DNA of 57,366 bases from GCA-001856825 sp038729485 (GTDB taxonomy: Archaea > Thermoplasmatota > Thermoplasmata > Thermoplasmatales > GCA-001856825). Positions within the stretch are counted from its first letter, which is position 1. Every line of letters starts with the position of its first letter. Below the pieces are notes generated by a model. That model saw nothing but the letters and a program-made list of their open reading frames with translations. It had not been told where the DNA came from and searched no databases. The stretch is from NCBI GenBank assembly GCA_038729485.1, contig JAVYRX010000006.1:1-57366 (forward strand). Direction: 5' to 3'. A program made the position numbers and the translations under genes. Below are positions 25,622 to 34,076 of the stretch, one piece after another.

Positions 25622-26889
25622 TTTATTTCCCCAAGTTTCAGTGGCCTTGCGAGATGCCTTCTTGCTGTTATCGGTACCTCATAAAATCCCTCTGAAATAT
25701 TTCTCTCCTCAACGTGCTCTTCTCCTTTGCTTGACCTTGCACCGCACGTCCTGCATCTAAAACCAGCATTTTTCCCTGCACTTTCCATCCTCTTACCGCA
25801 TTTTTTGCATTCCGGAGGAGATATAAGCTTTACCGTCGATAAGCGCATCACTCGAATTTTTTCTATGTTTATGAACCCTGGCTTGGTGATGCCACCATAT
25901 ATCCTGACAGCGTCTCCCCTTCTAAGGTTTGAGAGCAGAGACCTGAACCCTTTCGTCGGCTCCATTGCAACCGCTTTTATTGAACCGCTTTCGTCTTCAA
26001 CACTAAAAAGAAGAACTCCCCCCCTGACGCGAACAGGGTTGTCAGTCACGCGGCCTTCAATAATGGAGGATTGATACAGGACGGATTCTCCAATTCTCCT
26101 TCTTACAAGGTGATCATCTGTACCCTGGTTTGTCTTGTATATTATGTAAGACCTATAAGGTTCGCTCCTGACCGTAATCCTGTGCTTTGCCAAAAGACTC
26201 GGATCAATCCCTCTGATTCCAAAGAGAACTGGCGTCTTAGTAGAGGGTCTGATTGCGTTATAGCCGTTCTGAAAATCATAACTATCAAACAAATCGTCGA
26301 AATTTTTCTCGAGATACATGGCACTTTCTTCATCAACGTAATGCTCGCCATCCCATTTGCTTGGATCAAGATAGGAAATGAGTTCATATGTCGCACTTTC
26401 CGCAGGCCAGTTTATGGCTGCATTTGCACCAACGAGTCCAACGTAGCCATTAACAGTGCTGAATGGGCCGCTGATATTTCCCATGATTTTTCTGTAATCT
26501 ACAAATTCACGAACGGCATCCCAGTAGAATCCAGGATTTTTCCTGTTGTCTGCTATAATGAGCGCAGGATTAGTGTTCTCGTCATTAGGTGAAAATTTTT
26601 CTATTATTGACATTATGTCTACGTCTATCTTTTCTTCCGAATATTTTCCGTAAGAGTAAACGGGCTCGTCATCTATCATTCCCACAATCTTCTTCTCTCC
26701 GCTTCCTCTGCCGAGAACCAGGGAGATGGCCCCATTCCCTCTTGTTTTTAGCGGTATGTTCGGATTGAGTCTCACGAGATTCGGGAATCCTATGAGATCG
26801 AGGCTTGTTCTCCTAAGTATCTCGACTGTGAGATATGTTGTGCACATTTCCCTGCTCGAGTCAGTGTCATCTATTCCAAGGATTGGCAC
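25618..26889 (-). CDS. tiaS: tRNA(Ile2) 2-agmatinylcytidine synthetase (TiaS)
   Basis: TiaS attaches agmatine to C34 of tRNA-Ile2 so that it reads AUA codons; it is essential in archaea. The N-terminus LGIDDTDSSREMCTTYL is the signature of the kinase-like domain. An OB-fold (VRVRGGVLLFSVEDESGSIKA) and a C-terminal zinc ribbon (CKKCGKRMESAG, then FRCRTCGARS) follow in the order known for the family. The 423-residue length is normal. It abuts the prenyltransferase gene at 26889. Confidence 0.95.
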   Translation of the reverse strand: MPILGIDDTDSSREMCTTYLTVEILRRTSLDLIGFPNLVRLNPNIPLKTRGNGAISLVLGRGSGEKKIVGMIDDEPVYSYGKYSEEKIDVDIMSIIEKFSPNDENTNPALIIADNRKNPGFYWDAVREFVDYRKIMGNISGPFSTVNGYVGLVGANAAINWPAESATYELISYLDPSKWDGEHYVDEESAMYLEKNFDDLFDSYDFQNGYNAIRPSTKTPVLFGIRGIDPSLLAKHRITVRSEPYRSYIIYKTNQGTDDHLVRRRIGESVLYQSSIIEGRVTDNPVRVRGGVLLFSVEDESGSIKAVAMEPTKGFRSLLSNLRRGDAVRIYGGITKPGFINIEKIRVMRLSTVKLISPPECKKCGKRMESAGKNAGFRCRTCGARSSKGEEHVEERNISEGFYEVPITARRHLARPLKLGEIK

Positions 26890-27674
26890 TAATTTCCGTA
26901 CCTCCTTACACGTCTCTGGAAATCCCTTATTGCCTTGAGCAAGTCAAGTTTCGTTATTTCGGGCCAGTATACGTCAGTAAAATACAGCTCCGAATAGGCC
27001 GATTGCCAAAGTAGAAAATTGCTAATCCTCTCTTCCCCAGATGTTCTGATGATCAAGTCAGGATCGTCTATTTCCCCCGTATAAAGATATTTTTCAATGG
27101 TCCTTTCGTCTATCTTCTCTGGTTCCAATTTACCCCTTTTTACGTCCCTTGAAATGTTCCTAATTGCATCGAGAATTTCCTCCCTGCCGCCGTAAGCAAT
27201 TGCGACGTTAAGGAGAAATTTATCGTAGTTTCTTGTGAATTCCTCTGCTTTTCTGGCTGCCTCTCTAACGTTTTCAGGAAGAAGCTCAGTTTTTCCAATT
27301 AGCCTGACCCTTATCTTATTTTTTATTACCCTTGGGTCCTTTATTATGTCTTCAAAGCTTTCTGCATATAAATTCATCAGGTAGTGTATTTCAGAAGAAT
27401 CACGTTTAAAATTTTCCGTTGAAAACGCATAAACAGTAACAATCTTTATTCCGATATCGAAGCACCAGTCAAGAAAATTCTCAAGTTTCTCTTTTCCGAG
27501 TTCGTGGCCTTCGTCCGCTGACTTATGCAGAAGCCTGGCAAATCTCCTGTTGCCGTCCATAATCACAGCTATGTGTTTTGGAAGCGGATTCTTCTTTATG
27601 TCCAGCAAGAGGTTCTCCTCGTATCTTTCTCTTACGGCCGAAATTATAGAGTTGAAGAGACCTTCCCGCGGCAT
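26889..27674 (-). CDS. uppS: cis-Prenyltransferase (UppS/DHDDS family)
   Basis: It extends a prenyl diphosphate in cis to the long lipid carrier used for archaeal protein glycosylation. The catalytic motif AVIMDGNRRFARL, the AFSTENFKR stretch, and the C-terminal DLIIRTSGEERISNFLLWQ with YSELYFTDVYWPE are all family hallmarks. The gene begins 30 bases after trm5 and runs into tiaS, so it belongs to the same operon. Confidence 0.94.
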   Translation of the reverse strand: MPREGLFNSIISAVRERYEENLLLDIKKNPLPKHIAVIMDGNRRFARLLHKSADEGHELGKEKLENFLDWCFDIGIKIVTVYAFSTENFKRDSSEIHYLMNLYAESFEDIIKDPRVIKNKIRVRLIGKTELLPENVREAARKAEEFTRNYDKFLLNVAIAYGGREEILDAIRNISRDVKRGKLEPEKIDERTIEKYLYTGEIDDPDLIIRTSGEERISNFLLWQSAYSELYFTDVYWPEITKLDLLKAIRDFQRRVRRYGN

Positions 27675-27704
27675 TGCCCATTAATCACTCAAAGGAATTA
27701 ATCA

Positions 27705-28598
27705 TTACCCTTTCGAAATTAGATAGTACATCAATGATGCTGACGGTGAATATCCATGAACTACCACTCTTTCCAATGTTTGCCACCCGTTTAAATTGAG
27801 GGGTTCTTCACTACCTTCTATGGTAGTCATATGAACTACAGTTCCCTTCTCAAATTTCTTAAGAATGCCTGCGGTTAATTCCAACGGCTGAGTGGGGTTG
27901 TTCATGATAATGTGCTTTGCACGCGCGAAACACTCCACAAGAGACGTTGAGTCAGCCAATATCACGTTCAGGTTAGCATAGTTCATCCTGGCATTTTTAT
28001 GAAGGAGAGCCACGGCATCTGGGTTTATGTCTATGGCAACAACTTTTATTCCTATCCTAGAAAGTGGAATAGATATTGGTCCCACGCCGGCATACATGTC
28101 TATCACGAGAGAGTTTTCAGATGACGATGCGATCCTGTCCACAATAATTTTCCTCAAATTGGCGAGGCGTGGCGAAAAGTATACCTTGTTAAGATCCACG
28201 TAATATCTGAAACCGTTCTCCCTGTGAATACCTGCTGGGGGTCCAGAGCCGTAAACGAGCTTGAGACTCCTTATTCTCAGTCTTCCCTGAACTCCAAAAT
28301 CAAGGAATACCGCTCTAGGTTTTTGCTTCTTGACGATCTCTGAAAGTATGGACTCCCATCCGGTCCTTTCCCTTATTACGAAAAAATCAGAAACTCTGTC
28401 GAAGCTTCCCACGTGTTTCATACTTTCGTTTTTTCTTTTTTCGAACTCGGCTGTTTCCATTGATTCATTGACTGGGATGAGGACGAAGTCTCCCTCTTTT
28501 CTTATTCTGTATCCTGGATATATCTTACCCTCCCTCTTGAGGCGTAGGATCTCAGTTTGTGCGACGTCTTTTTTGACCTTGACACATGGAAGTAGCAA
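27705..28598 (-). CDS. trm5: Trm5-family tRNA (guanine37-N1)-methyltransferase
   Basis: Trm5 methylates G37 next to the anticodon with SAM. The 297-residue protein shows YGSGPPAGIHRENGFRYYVD, KVYFSPRLANLR, the SAM motif IDMYAGVGPISIP and IDINPDAVALLHKNARMNY, all typical of the Trm5/Met_10 family. The catalytic NPP-like loop reads MNNPTQP here, a small change from the common MNLP. The start is TTG 28598; no other good start is nearby. Divergent from tfs with about 40 bases between. Confidence 0.88.
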   Translation of the reverse strand: MLLPCVKVKKDVAQTEILRLKREGKIYPGYRIRKEGDFVLIPVNESMETAEFEKRKNESMKHVGSFDRVSDFFVIRERTGWESILSEIVKKQKPRAVFLDFGVQGRLRIRSLKLVYGSGPPAGIHRENGFRYYVDLNKVYFSPRLANLRKIIVDRIASSSENSLVIDMYAGVGPISIPLSRIGIKVVAIDINPDAVALLHKNARMNYANLNVILADSTSLVECFARAKHIIMNNPTQPLELTAGILKKFEKGTVVHMTTIEGSEEPLNLNGWQTLERVVVHGYSPSASLMYYLISKG

Positions 28599-28609
28599 TG
28601 GGGAAAAAT

Positions 28610-28619
28610 GTATTTATCT
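28610..28619 (+). promoter_or_regulatory. TATA-like box for tfs
   Basis: gtatttatct lies about 24 bases before the GTG start of tfs, consistent with a leaderless transcript; the same spacer must hold the trm5 promoter on the other strand. Confidence 0.5.
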
Positions 28620-28638
28620 AATTTAACTTTAAGATTTA

Positions 28639-28944
28639 GTGTTCTGTCCAAAATGCGGTTCAATGATGTTTCCCAAAGGTAATAATTGGGTTTGTCGTAA
28701 ATGCGGGTATACAATACCCATTAAGGATGAGGAGAAAAACGTAATTGTTGAAAAGGCAAAAACCAAAGAGACCATAGTTGTGGACAAGGAAGAAATAAAT
28801 CTTCCAATAGACAAAACTGTACAATGTCCTAAATGCCACGAATTTGGTGCATACTGGGAGGCCATGCAAACTAGGGCTGCGGATGAGCCAGAGACGAGAT
28901 TCTACACCTGTATCCACTGCGGTTATAGGTGGAGAGAATATTGA
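28639..28944 (+). CDS. tfs: Transcription factor S (RNA polymerase cleavage factor)
   Basis: TFS stimulates transcript cleavage by archaeal RNA polymerase in stalled complexes, like TFIIS. The 101-residue protein has two zinc ribbons: FCPKCGSMM with CRKCGYT at the N-terminus, and CPKCHEFGAYW with YTCIHCGYRW at the C-terminus. The catalytic acidic pair is in RAADEPETRF. The start is a GTG at 28639. Confidence 0.95.
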   Translation: MFCPKCGSMMFPKGNNWVCRKCGYTIPIKDEEKNVIVEKAKTKETIVVDKEEINLPIDKTVQCPKCHEFGAYWEAMQTRAADEPETRFYTCIHCGYRWREY

Positions 28945-28946
28945 GT

Positions 28947-29339
28947 TCAGCCGAACCCAATCACGTCTTTCTTCTTTATAGTGGGGACAGGGATTGGGGG
29001 CGGGAGCCTGAGATCTCTCGCAACGAGTATTGTTTCCGTAATACAGGTCGAGAATATCGCAGTCTGTATCTCTGAGGCTACGGGATCAGGGAGGGTCCTG
29101 TCTTTTCTCCATTTTTGTTCAATACCCAAATCTCCTGAATAGAGCAGAGAACCCTCTATGCTTATCATCCCCAGAGATGAAAATGAGGAGGTGAATTTAT
29201 ACAAAACCCTCAGGTACTCGTTTTCCAGTCTTACATCTACTATGGCTAAATTTTGATCTATCCTAATCTCCTGGGGTTTGGATTCAATAGGCAGAAGTCT
29301 TTTCCCCTCTATCGACGTGATCTCTAAATCCCTTATCAC
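28947..29339 (-). CDS. Conserved archaeal protein, SecB-like candidate
   Basis: The 130-residue product has alternating beta-strands (AIVDVRLENEYLRVLYKFTSSF, GMISIEGSLLYSG), a helix (PVASEIQTAIFSTCITETILVARDLRL) and then PPPIPVPTIKKKD. A strand meander followed by a helix and a proline-rich hydrophobic strand resembles SecB-type chaperones, but this is inference from pattern only. It ends two bases after tfs in convergent orientation. Confidence 0.6.
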   Translation of the reverse strand: MIRDLEITSIEGKRLLPIESKPQEIRIDQNLAIVDVRLENEYLRVLYKFTSSFSSLGMISIEGSLLYSGDLGIEQKWRKDRTLPDPVASEIQTAIFSTCITETILVARDLRLPPPIPVPTIKKKDVIGFG

Positions 29340-29421
29340 ATTTCATCAATGCAACTATGGTTAATTGTTTTTCCCAAAGAATCAACAGCGTCATGCAACA
29401 GAAGGTTCATAAACAGAACAG

Positions 29422-30159
29422 CTACTTGTTTTTCCTTGAATTTAGATAAGACAAATAAAAATCGGGCAGTGTCTCGTATTCAAGAGGATCTGTCTCACCC
29501 GCCTCTAAAAAGCCTTTCAATCTCAATTTGCACGAATCGCACTTTCCACATGCCAATCTCCCTCCTCTGTAGCAGGACCACGTTAGCTCCAACGGTACCG
29601 AGAGTTTTTTCGCTAGTTTTACGATGTCAGCTTTCGTGTATTTTAGCAGGGGAGCTTCAACCTCAATTCTACCCCCTTCCACTGTTTTCTTCGTTGCGAG
29701 TTTGAACAGGTTGTTAATAGCTTCGAAGTATTCAGGTCTGCAGTCCGGATAACCGGAGTAGTCTAGGTAGTTCGCTCCTATAAATATCTTGGACGCGTTC
29801 ATAACTTCGGCGTAGCCGAGTGCGATGGATAATAGTATCGTGTTCCTAGCCGGAACGTATGTTGTCGGAATCTCTTTCCCTATGCTCTCCAGTGGGATCT
29901 CAGGTATAGAAATGTCGTCAGTTAAGGAGCTTCCACCAATGTTTCTCAGGTCTATTTTAATTATCCTGTGATCGACACCGTAATGGGATGCCACATTTTT
30001 TGCTGACTGCAGCTCCCTGGAGTGCCTCTGACCGTAATCAAACGTCAATGCCGTTACATCGTACCCTCTGGACAAAACGAGGCCAAGAAGCGTTGAGCTG
30101 TCCAGTCCCCCGGAAAGGAGGCTCAGTGCCTTAATTTCTCTTCCATGTTGATTTTGCAT
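29422..30159 (-). CDS. queC: 7-Cyano-7-deazaguanine (preQ0) synthase
   Basis: QueC converts 7-carboxy-7-deazaguanine to preQ0 with ATP and ammonia. The PP-loop is LLSGGLDSSTLLG; the zinc cysteines are in CYRGGRLACGKCDSCKLR, and KIFIGANYLDYSGYPDCRPE is the family core. ATG 30159 (MQNQHGRE) is chosen because an upstream start at 30192 would add 11 unusual residues; it overlaps queD by 29 bases, so the pair is an operon. Confidence 0.95.
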   Translation of the reverse strand: MQNQHGREIKALSLLSGGLDSSTLLGLVLSRGYDVTALTFDYGQRHSRELQSAKNVASHYGVDHRIIKIDLRNIGGSSLTDDISIPEIPLESIGKEIPTTYVPARNTILLSIALGYAEVMNASKIFIGANYLDYSGYPDCRPEYFEAINNLFKLATKKTVEGGRIEVEAPLLKYTKADIVKLAKKLSVPLELTWSCYRGGRLACGKCDSCKLRLKGFLEAGETDPLEYETLPDFYLSYLNSRKNK

Positions 30160-30601
30160 ATTGACCGGGGCCCTCATGAACTTCCATCTCAACCTGGTCC
30201 ACTCTATCGTCTACTGATGAAACAAAGGATTTAATCAGATAATCACTTAGGCACTCCGCAGTAGTATCCTTCACGGGGATCACTCTGCACTCATCCAAAG
30301 GGAAGCTGTACTTCTTGCCCTTCAAAACTACCGTTAAATTGTCATTTTCCTCATTTATGATGATGCCTGGATGGAGCTGCGGTATCAGTACCCTGTGATC
30401 CAAGTAATCTGCGGCTTCCTTCAGCTTGGACTTCGCCTTAGAAAAATCCATGAAGTACGAATCGTTTCCCATATTTCCAATGACCTTGACGGAGATTGAA
30501 TAGTCATGTCCGTGTAATCTTGAGCATTTCCACTCCCCAGGAATGAAATGAGCTGCGGAAAACCTGATATTTGAGTAATTCCCGTCTATGTATATTTCCA
30601 C
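30131..30601 (-). CDS. queD: 6-Carboxy-tetrahydropterin synthase (QueD/PTPS family)
   Basis: The 156-residue protein has the zinc-binding histidines in FSAAHFIPG and LHGHDYS, the catalytic Cys in WKCSRLHGH and the C-terminal DTTAECLSDYL with Glu in VEMEVHEGPGQYA. It makes the precursor of preQ0 for tRNA deazaguanine modification; PTPS-III roles in folate synthesis are also possible in this family. Coupled to queC. Confidence 0.9.
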   Translation of the reverse strand: MEIYIDGNYSNIRFSAAHFIPGEWKCSRLHGHDYSISVKVIGNMGNDSYFMDFSKAKSKLKEAADYLDHRVLIPQLHPGIIINEENDNLTVVLKGKKYSFPLDECRVIPVKDTTAECLSDYLIKSFVSSVDDRVDQVEMEVHEGPGQYAKSTWKRN

Positions 30602-30655
30602 GATCCCACATTCATATTCTATGCAAAAATTCTTTCATAGAGAACGCCGGCCCGT

Positions 30656-32298
30656 TCATGCCTTCGCGCTCTCTATGAATTCAGGTTCAGACGAATCTCC
30701 AACCGGGGGTATCAGGAGTACGGCTGCATTCTTTGGAATTCTCCCAAGAAAAGAAGGGAAGGTGGCAAATATGAGATCTTCGTATGCTTCAAGCTTCTCT
30801 TTCATTCTTTGACGAAATTCAACGTCCGAGTATTTGCATTCTATCGGTCCAACCGATCCATCCTTCCTTATCATGAGATCTGGTCTCTTCCCTTTGTATT
30901 CTACGCCTTCCGTGACGTCATAACCGCGATTCTTGAAAAATAGGTATGCCCTTGTTATCAGATATCTATGGAAAAAAGATTCGTTCCCTTCCTTCCCCTC
31001 AGTCCAATTTTCTTAAAATAGTCCTCGTTCATCATCACCTTTCCGTCCACGATGAATGCGAGACCATTCGAAACAAGCTGAGATATATAGGCGGATTCCA
31101 TCCTATCCGCTTCGATTTTTACCTCGGACTGAGAATCATCGTCGAAGCAGTAAAAGTCTTCGAACAAGCGCAGATCTCTTGATGGAGTGAGGGGTTTCAG
31201 AGTCTCAGTGAATGCTGCAGAATCGCTAGGAACGTAACAGACGAAGGAGTGAAAATCCGGGGATTGCATCCATTCATCATTAACATGCAGAGACACCTTA
31301 TCCTCGTGGGACATCTGAAACATGAAGAAGTTGTGTGCGTTGGTTCTTATTGAGTCGGCAAGCCTGACTGGAAGCGAGTTTAACGACTGAGTGGCCATCA
31401 CAGACCATAGGGAAAATTTCCTTCCCTCAGAAATTATCCTTGTGAGAATTGAAGGTGAAATCGTCTGAAGCTCGTCTAAAACTACATCAACGTTTCTCAT
31501 CCTCTTGAGAATTATGTTATTTCACACTTTGTAAAGAAGCATTACGGAAAAGGGCCTCGTAAGGGACGGAAGTGAATGCTCTCCCGAAAGATCAAAGTAC
31601 ATAGTTCCTGAAAGTTTAGAGAGATCAAAGTGATCCCTCTTAGACGCGAATAGGTTTTTAGCGGAAGTTTCCTGACAAGAGGGGCAATATTTTATTGACT
31701 GTAGAAGATATGAGATCGTAGCCAAGATTGAAGATTGAGTACAACTGTTGCTTCTCGGCAGGTTCAAGCGAGTTCATCAGTTCTTTCCTTTTGTAATAAT
31801 CCAAAAGTACGTCAGCGACGTCCTGTATCGTCGGTTCTATCCTATATTTGAGCAAGAGTCTAGGCACTATTGTGAAAATTAGCTCGACTCTAGGTCCCCA
31901 GGTTCCGATGGAGAAGGTTTCTTCAGTTGAGAATATGTCTTTAAGAGTGCGAACGACAAAATCCTCATTTATTATCCTTTCAGTTCATTCTGATAGGGTA
32001 GAACGGACATCAGATTGAATCTGAGGTATCCGGTTTTACTTCCTGCAATCGGCGAAACTGTTACAATTTTTGAGTCTTTTCCGGAAAATTTCCAAGGTTC
32101 GCTATGTGGATCGAGAACTATGACGGTCATACCAAGACTTTCGTACATCCTGATGATTGAGGCCAGCAACCTAGATTTTCCGGTGCCTGTTTTCCCAACG
32201 ACCAACGTATGCGCCCTCAGGAATTCCTCCGGAATTGCTATCCTCTTCCCATTGAGGGGGAATAAGATCCCGTTTTCATATGGCCAATAATCAATCAT
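30656..32298 (-). pseudogene. HerA-like ATPase fused to a PD-(D/E)xK nuclease, broken by frameshifts and a stop
   Basis: Reading down the minus strand from ATG 32298, Walker A is HTLVVGKTGTGKSRLLA and Walker B-like VIVLDPHSEPW; further pieces give VVLDELQTISPSILTRIIS and VMATQSLNSLPVRLADSIR, all typical of HerA/FtsK-type hexameric ATPases. The last part encodes RGYDVTEGVEYKGKRPDLM and VGPIECK, a clear PD-ExK nuclease core. The gene is interrupted by frameshifts near 31975-31985, 31660-31690 and 30985, and by an in-frame TGA at 31522-31524. The fusion to the nuclease is inferred, since the nuclease frame (open from about 30999) has no own start codon. Confidence 0.8.
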
Positions 32299-32847
32299 TC
32301 TTACCACCGTTAATGAACGTCGAAAGTTCGACGTCAGTCAGTATCATAGGGTAGCCTCTCTTGAATGTAATTGATTGTCTCCCGTTGACGGATACATACC
32401 TCCTTAATAGGAGGGGGTTGAAAATTTTGACCATATAAATGGAATTTATTCTCTTAAGTCCGAGAATCCTTTTTTTCCATGGGTTAAGGGTACTGTATCT
32501 TTCGATCTTTATGAAAACCTATCGCCTATGTTTAAGCCTAGGATAGTTTCGATAAGGAAAGGAAAAGTTGTAAATAACCTGTACTTCGGTTTGTTTGCAA
32601 GGAATACGTTCTCCTTCCATTTGTGTTCAGACTGAATTTTTTCTACCTTGTTTCCTAGTGTTTCTGTGATCATCCTAGCCAGATCATTTCCAGTTTCCAG
32701 ATCGCTGAAGGCTACAGATATGGCCGTTCCCCTGGTGATAATGATTTCAGTTTCCCGCCCTGAAAGCAGGATATTCAAGATGCTTCTTAGATTTGATTCG
32801 TTCCTGGCGTAGACCCTCCAGAAGATGGACATCAAGCCCGCCTCCAA
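32291..32847 (-). pseudogene. Partner gene of the HerA-like ATPase, frameshifted
   Basis: The upstream frame (TTG 32847 or ATG 32832, MSIFWRVYARNESNLRS) ends at a TAA at 32509-32511. A second frame, one shift away, resumes with FIKIERYSTLNPWKKRILG and ends at a TGA at 32291-32293, overlapping the ATPase start by 8 bases as in coupled operons. Without the shift near 32515 it would be one protein of about 180 residues. I do not recognise a family; its position suggests a small partner in a HerA-linked system. A further shift near the N-terminus cannot be excluded. Confidence 0.6.
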
Positions 32848-33204
32848 TGGAAAATGTTATTCCTTTCCGCTGTAGATTGTTCTTTGCAATCGTTTACCAT
32901 CCCAAAAAAGGTTTCGATTTCTCGAAACGGGTAAAAAAACACATTTCATACGCAACGTATTCTTTCATAATTAACACCCTTGGCTGTTTTCGCACAAATT
33001 GTTTAGGGGAAATGAGAGTAGTTTGTAAAAAAACAACAACTCAATAACCGGCAATACGCGCGGTTTTCACATCATTTTCATTGTATTATTTGCGAAAATA
33101 AGCCAATTCTATCATTTTTTTGCAATATATAAAATTTTGCATAGAACTGAATACCAGCGTGAAGATCAGTTGAGAAACGGATGAATATGAAAATTACAAA
33201 AACT
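32848..33204. other. AT-rich intergenic region
   Basis: No gene or RNA is recognised. The 32850-33000 part may hold the promoter of the decayed HerA locus on the minus strand. Confidence 0.4.
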
Positions 33205-33236
33205 AGAAGGAAAATAAATAAAAATATAAAATAAAC
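33205..33236 (-). terminator. T-rich terminator after the HTa gene
   Basis: On the minus strand, immediately after the stop codon, the sequence is a long T-rich run with A interruptions (TTTATTTTATATTTTTATT), the usual archaeal intrinsic terminator. Confidence 0.55.
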
Positions 33237-33506
33237 TCACTTGTATTTTATCTTGGATGATGCGCTAAAGTGTACCTTGTTCTTTGCTGGTACCTTTATG
33301 ATCTGCTTTGTCCTGGGATTCTTTGCATTTCTCGCTTTGGTCATTTTCCTAGAAAATATTCCGAACCCGGCGATTCTGACCTTCTGGCCTTTGTTAATGT
33401 TAGTCACGATTGCCTTGAAGGTGTCCCTAATTACTGACTCCGCGCTCCTTACAGATACGCCGGAACTTTTCGCAACATCTCTGGCGATCTCGTTTATTCC
33501 GACCAT
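33237..33506 (-). CDS. HU-family DNA-binding protein HTa
   Basis: The 89-residue basic protein belongs to the bacterial HU/IHF family: the N-terminal helices (INEIARDVAKSSGVSVRSAES), the strand GQKVRIAGFGIFSRK and the beta-arm region RNAKNPRTKQIIKVPAKNK are all clear. In Thermoplasmatales this HTa protein replaces histones as the main chromatin protein, an ancient gain from bacteria. The promoter is strong: TTTATATATTAAA at 33523-33535 on the minus strand, about 25 bases before the start, so the message is leaderless. Confidence 0.95.
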   Translation of the reverse strand: MVGINEIARDVAKSSGVSVRSAESVIRDTFKAIVTNINKGQKVRIAGFGIFSRKMTKARNAKNPRTKQIIKVPAKNKVHFSASSKIKYK

Positions 33507-33522
33507 GTTATGAATATATTTA

Positions 33523-33535
33523 TTTAATATATAAA
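33523..33535 (-). promoter_or_regulatory. TATA box of the HTa gene
   Basis: TTTATATATTAAA on the minus strand, centred about 25 bases before the ATG at 33506. Confidence 0.65.
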
Positions 33536-33620
33536 GTTAACTCTATTTTTGCGCCTGTGAAGAGCGTGAGGATTCTTTATTATATTCAAAATACCTTATA
33601 GAAGATACGGAATTTATTTA

Positions 33621-34064
33621 TTAAGATGGGACGACAAATGACAGATCTCCGCTGTTAATTTTCTTGTGGGTCTCCATAATGCATATTCCGTACACAAGGT
33701 TTAATCCTAGTTTTAGGGCGATATCTATAACTTCTTTGCTCTCCGCACCCAGTTGAAGCCATACTGCCTTTGGTGAAAGCTTTACGGACTGTTTTACCAC
33801 CTCCTTGGACGCCTCGGGATTTCTGAAAACGTCGACTATATCAATCTTGACGCTGCTGGGGATATCAAGAATAGACGGATATGACTTCCTTCCATAAACT
33901 TCCCTCACTGTTGGGTTTACTGGAATGACATTGTACCCCTTGTCTATGAGATACTTGCCAACCTTGTTGGAATCTCTGTCCGTATTCGGGGACATTCCAA
34001 CAACGGCAATATTTTTACTTTCTTCCAGAAGTTTCCTTATGCCATTCGGGTCATTGATTATCAT
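33621..34064 (-). CDS. CoA-binding domain protein (YccU type)
   Basis: A 147-residue Rossmann-like protein of the CoA_binding_2 family: IAVVGMSPNTDRDSNKVGKY with VIPVNPTVREVYGRKSYPSI and the C-terminal VWLQLGAESKEVIDIALKLG and LVYGICIMETHKK. The family binds CoA or related nucleotides, and its role is unknown. It follows the unknown gene at 34077-34973 by 12 bases and is likely co-transcribed. Confidence 0.9.
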   Translation of the reverse strand: MIINDPNGIRKLLEESKNIAVVGMSPNTDRDSNKVGKYLIDKGYNVIPVNPTVREVYGRKSYPSILDIPSSVKIDIVDVFRNPEASKEVVKQSVKLSPKAVWLQLGAESKEVIDIALKLGLNLVYGICIMETHKKINSGDLSFVVPS

Positions 34065-34076
34065 ATTGCATAATGG

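Noticed and set aside
31522..31767. A zinc-ribbon-like CPSC in a minus-strand frame at the HerA locus
   Set aside because: This part of the frame is out of register with the ATPase frame before the frameshift; only the part after it is genuine.
30656..32298. Programmed frameshifting to explain the broken HerA gene
   Set aside because: Four separate lesions including an in-frame stop, without slippery heptamers that I can see, fit decay better than recoding.
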